NCBI RefSeq assembly: GCF_004322395.1
Contig: NZ_SCTW01000029.1
Location: forward strand, 185,879 to 249,878
Length of the DNA: 64,000 nt
Direction of reading: 5' to 3'
Source: Methylobacter sp.
GTDB lineage: Bacteria; Pseudomonadota; Gammaproteobacteria; Methylococcales; Methylomonadaceae
Shown here: positions 55,497-64,000 of the stretch, piece after piece
How positions within the stretch are numbered: position 1 is the stretch's first letter
How the letters are laid out: each line of letters begins with the position of its first letter
Translations under genes and position numbers: made by a program
The notes under the pieces: model-generated
What the model was told of the DNA's origin: nothing
Seen by the model: only the letters and a program-made list of their open reading frames with translations
Database searches by the model: none

Positions 55497-57296
55497 TTAC
55501 CAGCCATCGGCATCACCGGTTGATTGACGACCACGCTGTCCGTATTGATATTTAAACTTACGTTTTAGTAACCCGGCTGGATCGTCGGGGATTCTTTTGA
55601 GCCATTGGTCATTGGCTTGCTGTTGTTCATCCGATGGCTCTGCTTCAACCGGCGCTTGCTCTTTGGTTTGGTCCTTGGCTTCATCTTTGTCCTGCTCGGC
55701 TTGCTGAGGCTTTTCGGCTTCCGGCTTTTTCTGCTCGGCTTTGTCTTGCTGCTGATTTTCGTCCGACTGTTGCTGGTCCGATTGTTTCTGCTCCGGTTTT
55801 TGTTCGGGTTTTTCTTCGTTTTTATTTTGATCGGATTTTTGTTCGCCTGATTTTTCCGATTGTTCTTTATCCTTGTTTTGCTGGGAATCGTCTTTGGATT
55901 GTTGCTTATCGTCCTTTTGCTGATTCTGCTGTTTTTGCTTTTCCAATTCTTTTTCTACGACATCCTTGTTGTGTTTGGCGTCGCTATCGTTAGGATTAAC
56001 AGCCAAGGCTTTTTCATAGGCTTTAATAGCCTCTTCCAACTGACCGGCTTTCGCCAGCGCATTGCCCTGATTATAAGCACTGCTGTCGGACTTGCTATTT
56101 TTCAGGCTTTCCAGCGCCTTGTCATACTCACCCGCTTTGTAATGCGCAGCCGCTTTCCAATCCGGGTTTTCAAATTGCTCCGCCGCTTTGGCATAATCCT
56201 GCTTTTTATAAGCTTGTTGGGCCTGTTGATCTTTGGTCTGCCATAAATCCTGCCAGCCTAGCGCATAGCTGTTTTTAGGCAGCGGCAAAATCAGCAACAA
56301 GGCAAAACACAACAAGCCTTTCCTGAAAGTCAGCGCGGCCAGCGGCAAAACCAGCAATAACAACCAAGGGCCTTTATCCGCCCATTGATCCAATAATAAG
56401 TTATCGTTTTGCTTGCCTTGCTGCTGCACCGATCTATCTGCGTTTGCCAGTACTGTTTGGATGTCCCCGTCTTTTGCCGTAATGGTTTGATAGATACCGT
56501 TACCCGCTTGCGCCAGTTTTGCGAGCTCACCGGAGTTCAGTTTGGGCACCACAATATTGCCTTGCGGGTCTTTAAGAAACCCGCCCTCAGGCAACGCAAC
56601 CGGTGCGCCCTCATCTGTCCCGACACCTAATATCGATAGCTGATACTTATCCAATGATTTGGCTGCCACCAAGGTTTTATCCAGATCAACGCCATCGGTG
56701 ACCAACAAGATCTGGCCTTTTTGCAGACCCGCCTGCTTGAGCAGCTCTACGGCTTTTTCCAGTGCCAACGCTGCATTACTGCCCTGGCTGGGCATAATGT
56801 CGGTATTCAATGCCGACAGCTGACTGTCTATGGTCTCGGTGTCATCGGTCAGCGGCGTTACGGTAAACGCATCGCCGGCGTAAACAAGCAATGCGGTTTG
56901 ACCGTCTTTTCGCTGTTTTAGAATATCGGCAATTTTATATCGCGCCTTAACCAAACGGCTTGGTTTGATATCCGCGGCATCCATCGACAGGGACAAATCC
57001 AACGCAATGACCAACGCAGAATCGTTTCTGAAAACCGGCGACGGCAGCCGCTCCCAAGTCGGCCCTGCCAGCGCGATAATCACCAGCAGCGCGGCGATGG
57101 CACCTGCTGTTATCGGCCAGCGACTTTGGTTGACTGGCTTGTCCTGCAACAAATACGGCAATAATGCCGCGTCGCATACCGCCGACCAATTGCCCTGACT
57201 CAATTTATTCCTGAGCATTAAACTTAGAATTACCAGATAAGGTATAAAGGCCAGCAGCCAGTACGGCCTGATAAAATGAAATTCGGCTATGTTCAT
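55497..57296 (-). CDS. batB: BatB/BatC fusion: VWA plus TPR protein
   Basis: The 599-residue protein starts with two membrane helices (YWLLAFIPYLVILSLML and AGAIAALLVIIALAG), then a VWA domain with the MIDAS start DLSLSMDAAD and TDGVD. After a helix at about 315-345 come TPR motifs (YNQGNALAKAGQLEEAIKAY) and a long Gln/Lys/Glu/Asp-rich tail to the end. BatB and BatC are fused here, as in many gammaproteobacteria. It would act in the envelope with MoxR. It overlaps the previous gene by four bases. Confidence 0.88.
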   Translation of the reverse strand: MNIAEFHFIRPYWLLAFIPYLVILSLMLRNKLSQGNWSAVCDAALLPYLLQDKPVNQSRWPITAGAIAALLVIIALAGPTWERLPSPVFRNDSALVIALDLSLSMDAADIKPSRLVKARYKIADILKQRKDGQTALLVYAGDAFTVTPLTDDTETIDSQLSALNTDIMPSQGSNAALALEKAVELLKQAGLQKGQILLVTDGVDLDKTLVAAKSLDKYQLSILGVGTDEGAPVALPEGGFLKDPQGNIVVPKLNSGELAKLAQAGNGIYQTITAKDGDIQTVLANADRSVQQQGKQNDNLLLDQWADKGPWLLLLVLPLAALTFRKGLLCFALLLILPLPKNSYALGWQDLWQTKDQQAQQAYKKQDYAKAAEQFENPDWKAAAHYKAGEYDKALESLKNSKSDSSAYNQGNALAKAGQLEEAIKAYEKALAVNPNDSDAKHNKDVVEKELEKQKQQNQQKDDKQQSKDDSQQNKDKEQSEKSGEQKSDQNKNEEKPEQKPEQKQSDQQQSDENQQQDKAEQKKPEAEKPQQAEQDKDEAKDQTKEQAPVEAEPSDEQQQANDQWLKRIPDDPAGLLKRKFKYQYGQRGRQSTGDADGW

Positions 57297-58273
57297 GACA
57301 ATCGTACCTTGGACAATGCAATGACCGCCGCCAAAACTAACGCCAGCGACAACGGCCAGTAATACAGTTCGCTACGGGGCCTGAAATATTGTTTGTCTCT
57401 TTCGACCGGTTCCAGTTCGTCCAGTCTCATATAGATATTATTCAGTTCATCGGTATTTCTGGCCCGGTAATACTGGCCGCCGGTGCTCTCGGCAATCTTT
57501 ATCAAGGTTTTCTCGTCCAGATCGACGGATGGATTAACTTTACGGTTGCCGAAAAAACTGCGCACGATCATTTCATCCGCGCCTATGCCGATAGTATAAA
57601 TTTTCAGATGATTGGCTGCGGCCAATTCTGCGGCTTTTAACGGTGATATCTCACCGGCGGTATTGGCTCCATCAGTCATCAATACCAAAACCCGGCTGTT
57701 GGCTGCCTCATTTTTAAGCCGTTTGACTGCCAAGCCAATGGCGTCGCCTATCGCGGTATTGTCACCGGCAAGACCGATGACCGCTTCGCTTAATAAGGTC
57801 ATTACCGTTTTACGGTCAAAAGTCAACGGCGTTTGCAAATAGGCCTGGGTGCCGAACAGTATCAGGCCCACCCTGTCGCCGACACGCCTGTTGATAAAAT
57901 CGCTGGCCACGCCTTTGGCTGCGGTCAGCCGGTCAACAGCCCGTTTGTTAATAACAAAATCCTGCTCTTCCATACTGCCGGACAGATCGACTGCCAGCAT
58001 CAAATCCCGGCCGCTGACCACCTGCTCAATCGGTTCGCCTAGCCATTGCGGCCTAGTGCAGGCAATAACCAGCAATAACCAGGCAATCGCCGCCAGCAAT
58101 AACGGCCATTGTTGGGTTTGGGAAACTGCCTTGGTTTCTCCCTCGGAAAAATCTTCTAGAAACGGAACTTTTAACGCCGCCTGTTCGACGGGCATCTTGG
58201 CCGGAATCAGCCAGCGGATTAACAAGGGCAAAGGTAAAGCGGCCAACAGCCAGGGCCATTCGAAGTGAATCAT
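57293..58273 (-). CDS. batA: BatA VWA protein
   Basis: The 326-residue protein has N-terminal membrane helices, LLLAAIAWLLLVIACTRPQW, a VWA domain with MIDAS DLSGSMEEQDF, GDRVGLILFGTQAYLQTPLT and MTDGANTAGEI, and a C-terminal helix (YYWPLSLALVLAAVIAL). It probably binds divalent metal and partners with MoxR ATPase in envelope protein quality control. It overlaps the neighbours on both sides by four bases, implying coupling. Confidence 0.9.
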   Translation of the reverse strand: MIHFEWPWLLAALPLPLLIRWLIPAKMPVEQAALKVPFLEDFSEGETKAVSQTQQWPLLLAAIAWLLLVIACTRPQWLGEPIEQVVSGRDLMLAVDLSGSMEEQDFVINKRAVDRLTAAKGVASDFINRRVGDRVGLILFGTQAYLQTPLTFDRKTVMTLLSEAVIGLAGDNTAIGDAIGLAVKRLKNEAANSRVLVLMTDGANTAGEISPLKAAELAAANHLKIYTIGIGADEMIVRSFFGNRKVNPSVDLDEKTLIKIAESTGGQYYRARNTDELNNIYMRLDELEPVERDKQYFRPRSELYYWPLSLALVLAAVIALSKVRLS

Positions 58274-58740
58274 TTTTTTGCCTGAGATTTAAGCCAGTCT
58301 TCGCAAAGATCGATTAATTGGGATATTTCCAGTTCTGTAGGCGACGTTTTCTGGTAAGGCGCATCAGCCAGAAGTTGACCGACGCCCTCACTGAACGGCA
58401 TGCCTTTTACCGAGCGGTCGAGAAATGCCAGCCATTGCCGTCCGGTTAAACCGGCAGCGCTGGCTCGCGGCGATACGCTGATCGCTACGCGCCTGATCAA
58501 CACTGAAAGGTCGGATAATTTCTGAAGGTTATCCCTCTCTGCATCCTGTTTAATCTGGATCAGTATTTTGTTGGCGGTTTTAATTGCCGTCATACGGGTA
58601 AGTCTTTTATAAAACCAAACCAGGAAAACAATCAGCAACGGGATCGATACCGCCAATATCCACCAGCCGATAGCCGGAGGCCACCAACCTATCGCTTCGG
58701 GTTCGTGAATGTCTTTTAAATCAAGAAGAGTTGGATTCAT
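58270..58740 (-). CDS. DUF4381 membrane protein
   Basis: The 156-residue protein has one membrane helix (AIGWWILAVSIPLLIVFLVWF) preceded by LLDLKDIHEPEAIGWWPPA, then a cytoplasmic helical region with LTGRQWLAFLD. DUF4381 proteins occur almost only between the DUF58 and VWA genes of Bat operons. Its start directly abuts the DUF58 stop. Function in the complex unknown. Confidence 0.87.
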   Translation of the reverse strand: MNPTLLDLKDIHEPEAIGWWPPAIGWWILAVSIPLLIVFLVWFYKRLTRMTAIKTANKILIQIKQDAERDNLQKLSDLSVLIRRVAISVSPRASAAGLTGRQWLAFLDRSVKGMPFSEGVGQLLADAPYQKTSPTELEISQLIDLCEDWLKSQAKK

Positions 58741-59664
58741 TTATCTTAAACGTTGTATCGGATCGTCTGTGGTGCTGCATTGAATAAGCGCCAGACCCAT
58801 TTTTTTGGCTATTTGCTCCAGCTGATTCAGACGCTGGGTAAAATGTTGTTGATATTTTAATAATCGCTGCCGGTCGCCGGTATCGATAACCACATCCCGT
58901 TGATCGTCGGTAAAACGGTAGCGGCCTTTTTCCGGCAAATGGCTTTCCAACGGATCATAGACGAAAATCAACACCACTTCGCAATGCCGCGATAACTTTG
59001 CCAGATAAGTTTCAACCTGCTCGTTAATGCCGCGAAAATCGCTAATGATATAAACCAGACTGCCGGGACGGGCGTGATGCATGAGCCTAGCCAGCACATA
59101 TTCCAACGTAACTGATTCTGAGGACAACTGATTAACATCATCTTGGCTACTGATTGCATTTAAAAATCGCAACACCGCATGTCTACCGTTTTGCGGTTTT
59201 AATTCCCGGCATTCAGTATCTGTAAATAGTTGCCCGCCAATTCTGTCGCCGTGGTGCTGGGCTGCCCACGCAACTAAACCGGCAAGCTTGGCGGCCAGTA
59301 CCGATTTAAAAACGCCGCGTGTAGCGAAATGCATCGCAGGACGATTATCCACGGAAATAAACACCGGTCTTTCACGTTCCTCGCGAAACACCTTGGTATG
59401 AGCTTCTCCGGTACGCGCGGTAACCCGCCAATCGATACTGCGTATGTCATCGCCGGGCTGATAACCTCTGGCCTCTTCAAACTCCATGCCGCGGCCTTTA
59501 AACCGGGACACGTAACCGCCGCTTTGGCCGGCGCGTATCGCTGAATGTTTCAGGTTTAATCCTGCCGCGGGTCTCGCCAAATCGATCAGCATCTTTAGCG
59601 ACACTGAAACCAATTCGCTAGCCGAGACCTTAGCCGGATCGGCTTGTTTAGCAAACAACATCAA
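58741..59664 (-). CDS. DUF58 protein
   Basis: The 307-residue protein shows the DUF58 core: SRFKGRGMEFEEARGYQPGDDIRSIDWRVTART followed by FISVDNRPAMHFATRG and VYIISDFRG, a VWA-like fold. It overlaps moxR by four bases. DUF58 proteins are found with MoxR ATPases and VWA partners; they may bind peptidoglycan-associated proteins or act as MoxR adaptors. No membrane helix is visible here. Confidence 0.87.
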   Translation of the reverse strand: MMLFAKQADPAKVSASELVSVSLKMLIDLARPAAGLNLKHSAIRAGQSGGYVSRFKGRGMEFEEARGYQPGDDIRSIDWRVTARTGEAHTKVFREERERPVFISVDNRPAMHFATRGVFKSVLAAKLAGLVAWAAQHHGDRIGGQLFTDTECRELKPQNGRHAVLRFLNAISSQDDVNQLSSESVTLEYVLARLMHHARPGSLVYIISDFRGINEQVETYLAKLSRHCEVVLIFVYDPLESHLPEKGRYRFTDDQRDVVIDTGDRQRLLKYQQHFTQRLNQLEQIAKKMGLALIQCSTTDDPIQRLR

Positions 59665-60653
59665 GGCACTGCAACTCTGGCAATAAGTTCTTTAATAAAA
59701 TAATCGGTCGTGATGCCTTCCGCCTCGGCCTCGTATGACAATATCAAGCGATGCCGCAACACGTCAAAGGCCATATCCTGTATATCTTCGGGGCTGACGA
59801 AATCGCGTTGCGCCAGCCAGGCTTTGGCCCTGGAACAACGATCCAGCGCTATGCTGGCCCTGGGACTTGCGCCATATTGCAGCCAAGCTGCAAGATCTTG
59901 TCCGTAAGCAGCAGGGTTACGGGTCGCCAAAACGATTTGCAGCAAATAGTTTTCAAGACTTTCCGCCATGTGCAGATCCAGTACTTCATTGCGCGCGGCA
60001 AACAAGGTCTTTTGCTCAATCGGCTCGTATTGGCCAACTGCTTTTATCGAGCCGGAACGGGCTTCCGTTCTAGCCAAATGCAAAATGCTTTTTTCATGTT
60101 CCGCTTTCGGATAATCGATTTTTACATGCAGTAAAAAACGGTCCAATTGCGCTTCCGGCAGCGGATAAGTGCCTTCCTGCTCGATTGGGTTTTGCGTTGC
60201 CATGACCATGAACAATTGCGGCAAAGGGTAGGTTGCTTGGCCTACGGTTATTTGCCGCTCGGCCATGGCTTCCAATAACGCTGCCTGTACTTTTGCCGGA
60301 GACCGGTTAATTTCATCGGCTAATATCAGATTATGAAACAAAGGCCCTTTTTGAAATTCAAACGTGCCTTGTTGAGGGCGGTAAATTTCAGTGCCGGTTA
60401 GATCGGCCGGCAATAAATCGGGGGTGAACTGCACCCGGTGAAAATCGCCTTGTATGCCTTTGCTTAATACGTTGATTGCTCGGGTCTTGGCAAGGCCCGG
60501 AGCGCCTTCAACCAGAATATGGCCGTCAGCCAACAGACCGATCAGCATCCGTTCAACCAATACATCCTGACCGATAATTTCCTGATTTATATAATTTTTC
60601 AACCGCATTAATGCCGGTTGAACGGTGTTGTTATTGCCGTTTTTTTCTAACAT
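59661..60653 (-). CDS. moxR: MoxR-type AAA+ ATPase
   Basis: The 330-residue protein has Walker A LVEGAPGLAKTRAINVL, Walker B ILADEINRSPAKVQAALLEAM, sensor I MVMATQNPIEQEGTYPLPEAQLDRFL, and a lid with SPRASIALDRCSRAKAWL. It drives assembly or remodelling of partner proteins with the VWA, DUF58 and BatD proteins. It heads the operon. Methylotroph mxaR-S-A-C-K-L clusters have the same layout, but no methanol dehydrogenase gene is here, so Bat is the better name. Confidence 0.92.
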   Translation of the reverse strand: MLEKNGNNNTVQPALMRLKNYINQEIIGQDVLVERMLIGLLADGHILVEGAPGLAKTRAINVLSKGIQGDFHRVQFTPDLLPADLTGTEIYRPQQGTFEFQKGPLFHNLILADEINRSPAKVQAALLEAMAERQITVGQATYPLPQLFMVMATQNPIEQEGTYPLPEAQLDRFLLHVKIDYPKAEHEKSILHLARTEARSGSIKAVGQYEPIEQKTLFAARNEVLDLHMAESLENYLLQIVLATRNPAAYGQDLAAWLQYGASPRASIALDRCSRAKAWLAQRDFVSPEDIQDMAFDVLRHRLILSYEAEAEGITTDYFIKELIARVAVP

Positions 60654-61115
60654 AGTTGTTTGACATGATGTTGTTTAATCTTAAATTACAGTACGAAAGC
60701 CTGATACATTAAACACCCGGCTGGCTTTCATCCGGCAAATATATTGTCGATAAATTGTTTTTCAATGAAAGACGGCCTATTTTATACAGTTATTACCTAT
60801 GACAACATAGAACAAATCTGTTAACAAATTCTTAACAAGTTGTGGATAGGGATGAGAATAAAATTGCGGCTTTAGTTATCTACAATTCATGCACAAGTTT
60901 AGGATAGCTTTAAACGCACCTTATCATATCAATCAAGTTATTGATTTTATTTTTAAAAAATAGCTTATCAACAAATTTTTAGTTATGTAATAACAATAAA
61001 TTGTTTTAATTTTTTTATTTTATTGTAATTACAGTGAACAAAAAATTTGTTCAATAGCCCTTATCTCCTATACTCTTTTAAAATGACGTTTAAGATGGTG
61101 CAGCCGAGGAAAAAA
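60654..61115. other. AT-rich divergent promoter region
   Basis: About 460 AT-rich bases between the divergent moxR and DUF4124 genes hold no gene. Promoters for the Bat operon (minus) and the DUF4124-SDR-CPXCG group (plus) should lie here. An in-frame longer start for the DUF4124 gene falls in this stretch but has no good ribosome-binding site. Confidence 0.5.
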
Positions 61116-61691
61116 ATGAGAATTACACTGTTTATTTTAGGAAGCCTTTTTTCTGTTTGTACTTTTGCAGGAATTTACAAATGCACTGACATTAATGGAA
61201 AGACGGATTACCAGTCAAAGCCTTGCGATTCGGAACATAAAACTATACAAATTAATGTTAAAACAGGCGGTTCTACCGACCTAACGGATCAGGAAAAACA
61301 AAAACAGGATTTAGCGCAAAAAGAACAAGATGAAAAACTTGAGCAAGAACAGTTAACCAAAAAACAAGCCCAGCTTAAACAAGACGCAATAAGCGAAAGC
61401 GCAAAGAATCAGTTCCTTATTAAAAGCAACCCTGAGAAATTTTCCGCGTTTTCTATTCCGCCTTATGCTCCCGATCATCTGCCTGATTTAGTTGGAAATT
61501 ATCAATCCAGACTTCCGGATATTGAACGTTTACGGAGACAAGCGGCTGAAAAAGCATTGGCTTCAGGGCAATGCACGCGAGTTGAATCATCTGAATTGCA
61601 TAGTAAAAGCACAAAAAAAATATTGGTCTTTTCAGTCGATTGCAGTAGCGGAAAAAATTTCCAATTTAACGAACAGGTATTAGCCAAATAA
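61116..61691 (+). CDS. DUF4124 domain periplasmic protein
   Basis: The 191-residue protein has a signal peptide (RITLFILGSLFSVCTFA) and a DUF4124 block GIYKCTDINGKTDYQSKPC near residue 18. This is followed by a Gln/Lys/Glu-rich charged linker and a C-terminal part with two cysteines (GQCTRVESS and VDCSSGKN). DUF4124 is a common small periplasmic domain of unknown function. The ATG is chosen for GAGGA six bases upstream. It precedes the SDR gene by seven bases. Confidence 0.85.
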   Translation: MRITLFILGSLFSVCTFAGIYKCTDINGKTDYQSKPCDSEHKTIQINVKTGGSTDLTDQEKQKQDLAQKEQDEKLEQEQLTKKQAQLKQDAISESAKNQFLIKSNPEKFSAFSIPPYAPDHLPDLVGNYQSRLPDIERLRRQAAEKALASGQCTRVESSELHSKSTKKILVFSVDCSSGKNFQFNEQVLAK

Positions 61692-61698
61692 TTACTCA

Positions 61699-62529
61699 AT
61701 GAGTCCGTTAAAAACCATATTAATAACCGGCTGCTCTACCGGTATTGGTTACATCACTGCGGTTGAATTAAAAAAACGCGGCCATAATGTTATTGCTACG
61801 GCAAGAAAACCGGAAGATGTATCCCGACTGCAAAAAGAAGGTTTTATTGCAATACAACTGGATTTGGCTGACAGTAGCAGCATTCAGCAGGCGGTCAATG
61901 CGGCGGTTAAATTAACCGACGGAAAAATCGATGCGCTGTTTAACAATGGCGCTTTCGGCCAGCCGGGAGCTGTCGAGGATTTAACTCGCGATGTGCTCAG
62001 ATTTCAGTTTGAAACCAATTTGTTCGGCACCCATGAACTGACCAACCTGATTATTCCCTTGATGCGCAAACAGGGGCACGGCCGGATTATCTATAACAGC
62101 TCAATTTTGGGTCTGGTCGCGATGACTTATAGGGGCGCTTATAATGCCAGCAAGTTTGCGCTGGAAGGTTTGGCTGATACCTTGCGTTTGGAACTTCATG
62201 GTACGAGTATCCATATTTCGCTGATTGAACCCGGGCCGATCCTGAGCGATTTCAGGAAAAATTCTTTTACCCTGTACAAGAAAAATATAGATCCGACGCA
62301 CAGCCACCATAAAGAAACTTATAAAGCTATGGAAGCCCGCTTGCAAAAAGAAGGAGCCGCCGCTCCGTTTACGCTTCCTGCTCAAGCGGTTACCGAAAAA
62401 GTTATCCACGCGCTGGAAGCCAGACAACCTAAAATGCGTTATTACGTTACATTTCCAACTTATTTGTTTGCTTTCCTTAAACGCTTTCTGCCTATGTGCT
62501 GGTTGGACGCTTTGCTGAGAAAGATTTAA
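61699..62529 (+). CDS. Short-chain dehydrogenase
   Basis: The 276-residue classical SDR has ILITGCSTGIGYITAVELKK (NADP-binding), LFNNGAFGQPGAVED (variant NNAG), IIYNSSILGLVAMTYRGAYNASKFALEGLAD with the catalytic Tyr-x3-Lys, and EPGPILSDF. A hydrophobic C-terminus (FPTYLFAFLKRFLPMCW) suggests membrane attachment, as in fatty-acid or sterol-type SDRs. Substrate unknown. It follows the DUF4124 gene closely and precedes the CPXCG gene by two bases. Confidence 0.88.
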   Translation: MSPLKTILITGCSTGIGYITAVELKKRGHNVIATARKPEDVSRLQKEGFIAIQLDLADSSSIQQAVNAAVKLTDGKIDALFNNGAFGQPGAVEDLTRDVLRFQFETNLFGTHELTNLIIPLMRKQGHGRIIYNSSILGLVAMTYRGAYNASKFALEGLADTLRLELHGTSIHISLIEPGPILSDFRKNSFTLYKKNIDPTHSHHKETYKAMEARLQKEGAAAPFTLPAQAVTEKVIHALEARQPKMRYYVTFPTYLFAFLKRFLPMCWLDALLRKI

Positions 62530-62531
62530 CG

Positions 62532-62723
62532 ATGCGCGATCTTGATGAAATTATTATCGTTTGCCCCTATTGCGGAGAGTCCCTGGATGTATTGATAGAT
62601 ACGAGTTCCGGACCACAGCAATATTACGAAGACTGTTCGGTTTGCTGTGCACCGATTTTATTTATTTTGTCTGAAGATGAAGCGGGGGAAATGGTTATTG
62701 ATATAAAACGGGATGATGAGTAA
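62532..62723 (+). CDS. CPXCG zinc-ribbon protein
   Basis: The 63-residue protein carries CPYCGESLDVLID and CSVCCAPILF, a pair of knuckles giving a C-x2-C...C-x2-C zinc ribbon, followed by an acidic tail. It is the CPXCG-motif cysteine-rich family, common in gammaproteobacteria and unstudied. The ATG lies two bases after the SDR stop; longer frames start inside the SDR gene. Zinc binding inferred. Confidence 0.85.
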   Translation: MRDLDEIIIVCPYCGESLDVLIDTSSGPQQYYEDCSVCCAPILFILSEDEAGEMVIDIKRDDE

Positions 62724-62885
62724 GTATCTATCCATAAATTTACTCTGTAATTTTATGTATTAGAATGCCTTTTGGTTTTGCTTTTTAATGTTAAATAATT
62801 ATTTTTATACTATGTCGACACCAAGAAAGACATGAGGTCAGTTCTAACATTCCAGCATTTACGCTACACTTCGAACCATAGAAAT

Positions 62886-62945
62886 AAGGGGGGCAACATA
62901 AAACACCGTTGTTCTTGCATTGCCTTTAAGGGCTACGCCCCCCTT
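62886..62945. terminator. Long-loop hairpin between convergent genes
   Basis: AAGGGGGGC and GCCCCCCTT pair perfectly across about 40 bases. The right arm is followed by TTCTA on plus, and the minus side continues ATTTCT. It lies between the convergent CPXCG gene and the small exported protein, so a bidirectional terminator is likely. Confidence 0.55.
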
Positions 62946-62973
62946 TTCTAGTGATTGATCTTAAAAAATTGCC

Positions 62974-63375
62974 TTAGAAGCTAACAAATATTTGTTTAAG
63001 TGATTTAAATTTTGCAACAGTCTCAATCATTGACGCTTTTGATGCTTCGGTATCACCTTTCAATAGTTCTGCACGAGCTTGTTTAAGAAGAGCGTTAGCT
63101 CTTTCTTTTTCTCTATTAACAGTAGCACTCTCGATTCTGTTTAGTGCTTGTTTGGCATCTTTCATCTTTTCTAAAAGAGCCTCTTTATCTGCACCACTAT
63201 TCAAACCTTCCAAAACTGCTTCAGCTGCTGCAATCGATTCATCAAATGCAGCAAGAACACCTTCTTGAGATTGGTTTTCAATTTTGCCTGCTGGTTTTGC
63301 CATGGCAGTAGGAGCTGTTGCAATCATTGCTGTGCCGATAAATGAAGCAATTACTAATTTTTTCAATAAAGTCAT
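62974..63375 (-). CDS. Small exported helical protein
   Basis: The 133-residue protein has a signal peptide ending PTAMA (residue 26) and an all-helical mature part with heptad-like leucines: VLAAFDESIAAAEAVLEGLN, KMKDAKQALNRIES, ANALLKQARAELLKGD. It resembles the protein starting at 63825, whose visible region has the same layout. The family is common in Methylococcales-type genomes, as far as I recall, without known function. No metal motif is seen. Confidence 0.75.
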   Translation of the reverse strand: MTLLKKLVIASFIGTAMIATAPTAMAKPAGKIENQSQEGVLAAFDESIAAAEAVLEGLNSGADKEALLEKMKDAKQALNRIESATVNREKERANALLKQARAELLKGDTEASKASMIETVAKFKSLKQIFVSF

Positions 63376-63824
63376 TAGACCTTTTCCTCGTGAAAGTAGT
63401 GAATTTTGATATTTATGTGTAACAAATTAATTGCACACGTTTTGAATCATATCATAGGCAAAGAGAAATTATCTTAATAAATAATAACTTACACTTTTCA
63501 TGGTTATTGTATTACTGACTATTTAAAAGCAACAGGGCGGGAAGTCGCAATTTTTGTGAAAACTTTTATGGACAACCTTGCCCAACAAGCAGCAAAAAAT
63601 GAAAGTAACTTATTAGTCAGATACAATTATTTTTCAAGATGATTGAATCTGCATTTTAAATTCAAAAATAAAAACCTTATTAAAAATCCATCTTTTCACT
63701 CTTCCACATCTGGTTGAAAAGTTTCAAAATGTGTTAAAATTATTTCCGGTATATGGCTATTATCATAAATAGTTACAAATCCCATTTAATTAAAAAATAA
63801 CAATGACTTGAGGTCGAGTGCAAT
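63376..63824. other. Divergent intergenic region
   Basis: About 450 AT-rich bases between the two divergent small exported-protein genes. No gene is seen. A GAGG site precedes the second gene. The promoters of both genes must lie here, and co-regulation is possible. Confidence 0.5.
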
Positions 63825-64000
63825 ATGAAAATGTTAAAAAAAATCTTACTGTCTTTATTGATTGCTGCTTCTATGGGCGCAGTTTCAACTTCAGTATTGG
63901 CTGAAGCTGGTGAAGGTAGAATTACCTATAGTCCTTCCGATGCAATTGATTTGGTAGGCGGTAAAATTAAAGTAGCGCTTGAAGCTGCAGCTAGCGGTGC
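63825..64000 (+). CDS. Small exported helical protein, cut by window end
   Basis: The visible 58 residues have a signal peptide (LKKILLSLLIAASMGAVSTSV, cleaved near LAEA) and then SPSDAIDLVGGKIKVALEAA. It looks like a paralogue of the protein on the other side of the intergenic region: the same KKL/KKIL opening, signal peptide and helical start. The gene is truncated by the window edge, so length and C-terminus cannot be given. Confidence 0.7.
   Translation, partial: MKMLKKILLSLLIAASMGAVSTSVLAEAGEGRITYSPSDAIDLVGGKIKVALEAAASG

Noticed and set aside
59661..60653. Calling the MoxR operon an mxaRSACKL methanol dehydrogenase maturation cluster
   Set aside because: No mxaF or related gene is in view, and the DUF4381 and BatD genes fit a Bat operon better.
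1..64000. CRISPR arrays, tRNA and rRNA genes
   Set aside because: No regularly spaced repeats, and no tRNA or rRNA segments, were noticed by eye.

Overview
The window looks like a chromosomal segment of a gammaproteobacterium, most likely a methanotroph of the Methylococcales. This rests on gene order: rhlB divergent from trxA-rho, mutY-yggX, and a yrfG/nudE pair are gammaproteobacterial arrangements. The MNIO peptide cluster (DUF692 plus DUF2063) fits methanotrophs well but is not exclusive to them. Base composition is moderate and AT-rich between genes. I saw no tRNA, rRNA or CRISPR array.

Layout. (1) Positions 100-3860 hold a small lipoprotein, a region rich in short interspersed repeats, a three-gene copper-peptide (bufferin/HvfA-like) RiPP cluster and nth. 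(2) Positions 3926-40667 are one very long block read entirely on the minus strand, a surface polysaccharide locus. In transcription order it holds rmlBDAC; an interrupted zone with a decayed ISAs1-type transposase and a decayed manC; a nonulosonic-acid-like module (NeuB, KdsC-like phosphatase, SDR, aldehyde dehydrogenase, CMP-sugar synthetase, transketolase); an FkbM methyltransferase with a long coiled coil; an epimerase; glycosyltransferases; an acetyltransferase; the Wzm/Wzt ABC exporter; two methyltransferase groups; a GT-C/GtrB/ArnE-like glycosylation set with WecD- and WecE-like enzymes; gmd-fcl; and more glycosyltransferases. Most neighbours overlap by 1-46 bases, so long polycistronic units are likely. 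Three transposase remnants mark the seams of this mosaic. (3) Positions 40668-52700 hold a decayed gene, a FapA/DUF342 protein, an AsmA protein, mutY-yggX, rho, trxA, rhlB, yrfG, nudE and a small secreted protein. (4) Positions 52895-60653 are a MoxR/DUF58/BatA/BatBC/BatD envelope-stress (Bat) operon with a PfkB sugar kinase inserted. (5) Positions 61116-64000 hold a DUF4124 protein, an SDR, a CPXCG zinc-ribbon protein, and two related small exported helical proteins, the last cut by the window end.

How the genes work together. RmlA/RmlB make dTDP-4-keto-6-deoxyglucose, which can go to dTDP-L-rhamnose (RmlC, RmlD) or, via the WecE-like transaminase and WecD-like acetyltransferase, to a dTDP-4-acetamido-4,6-dideoxygalactose-type donor. 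Gmd/Fcl make GDP-L-fucose from GDP-mannose, although the only manC seen here is dead. The NeuB/HAD/NeuA set should make a CMP-activated ulosonic acid from a precursor that the unusual transketolase, aldehyde dehydrogenase and SDR may shape. The chain is probably exported by Wzm/Wzt, and the GtrB-, ArnE- and GT-C-like proteins could add a side residue on the periplasmic face. The candidates most worth following are the uncharacterised ulosonic-acid module, the paired four-cysteine glycosyltransferase-like proteins, and the MNIO copper-peptide cluster.
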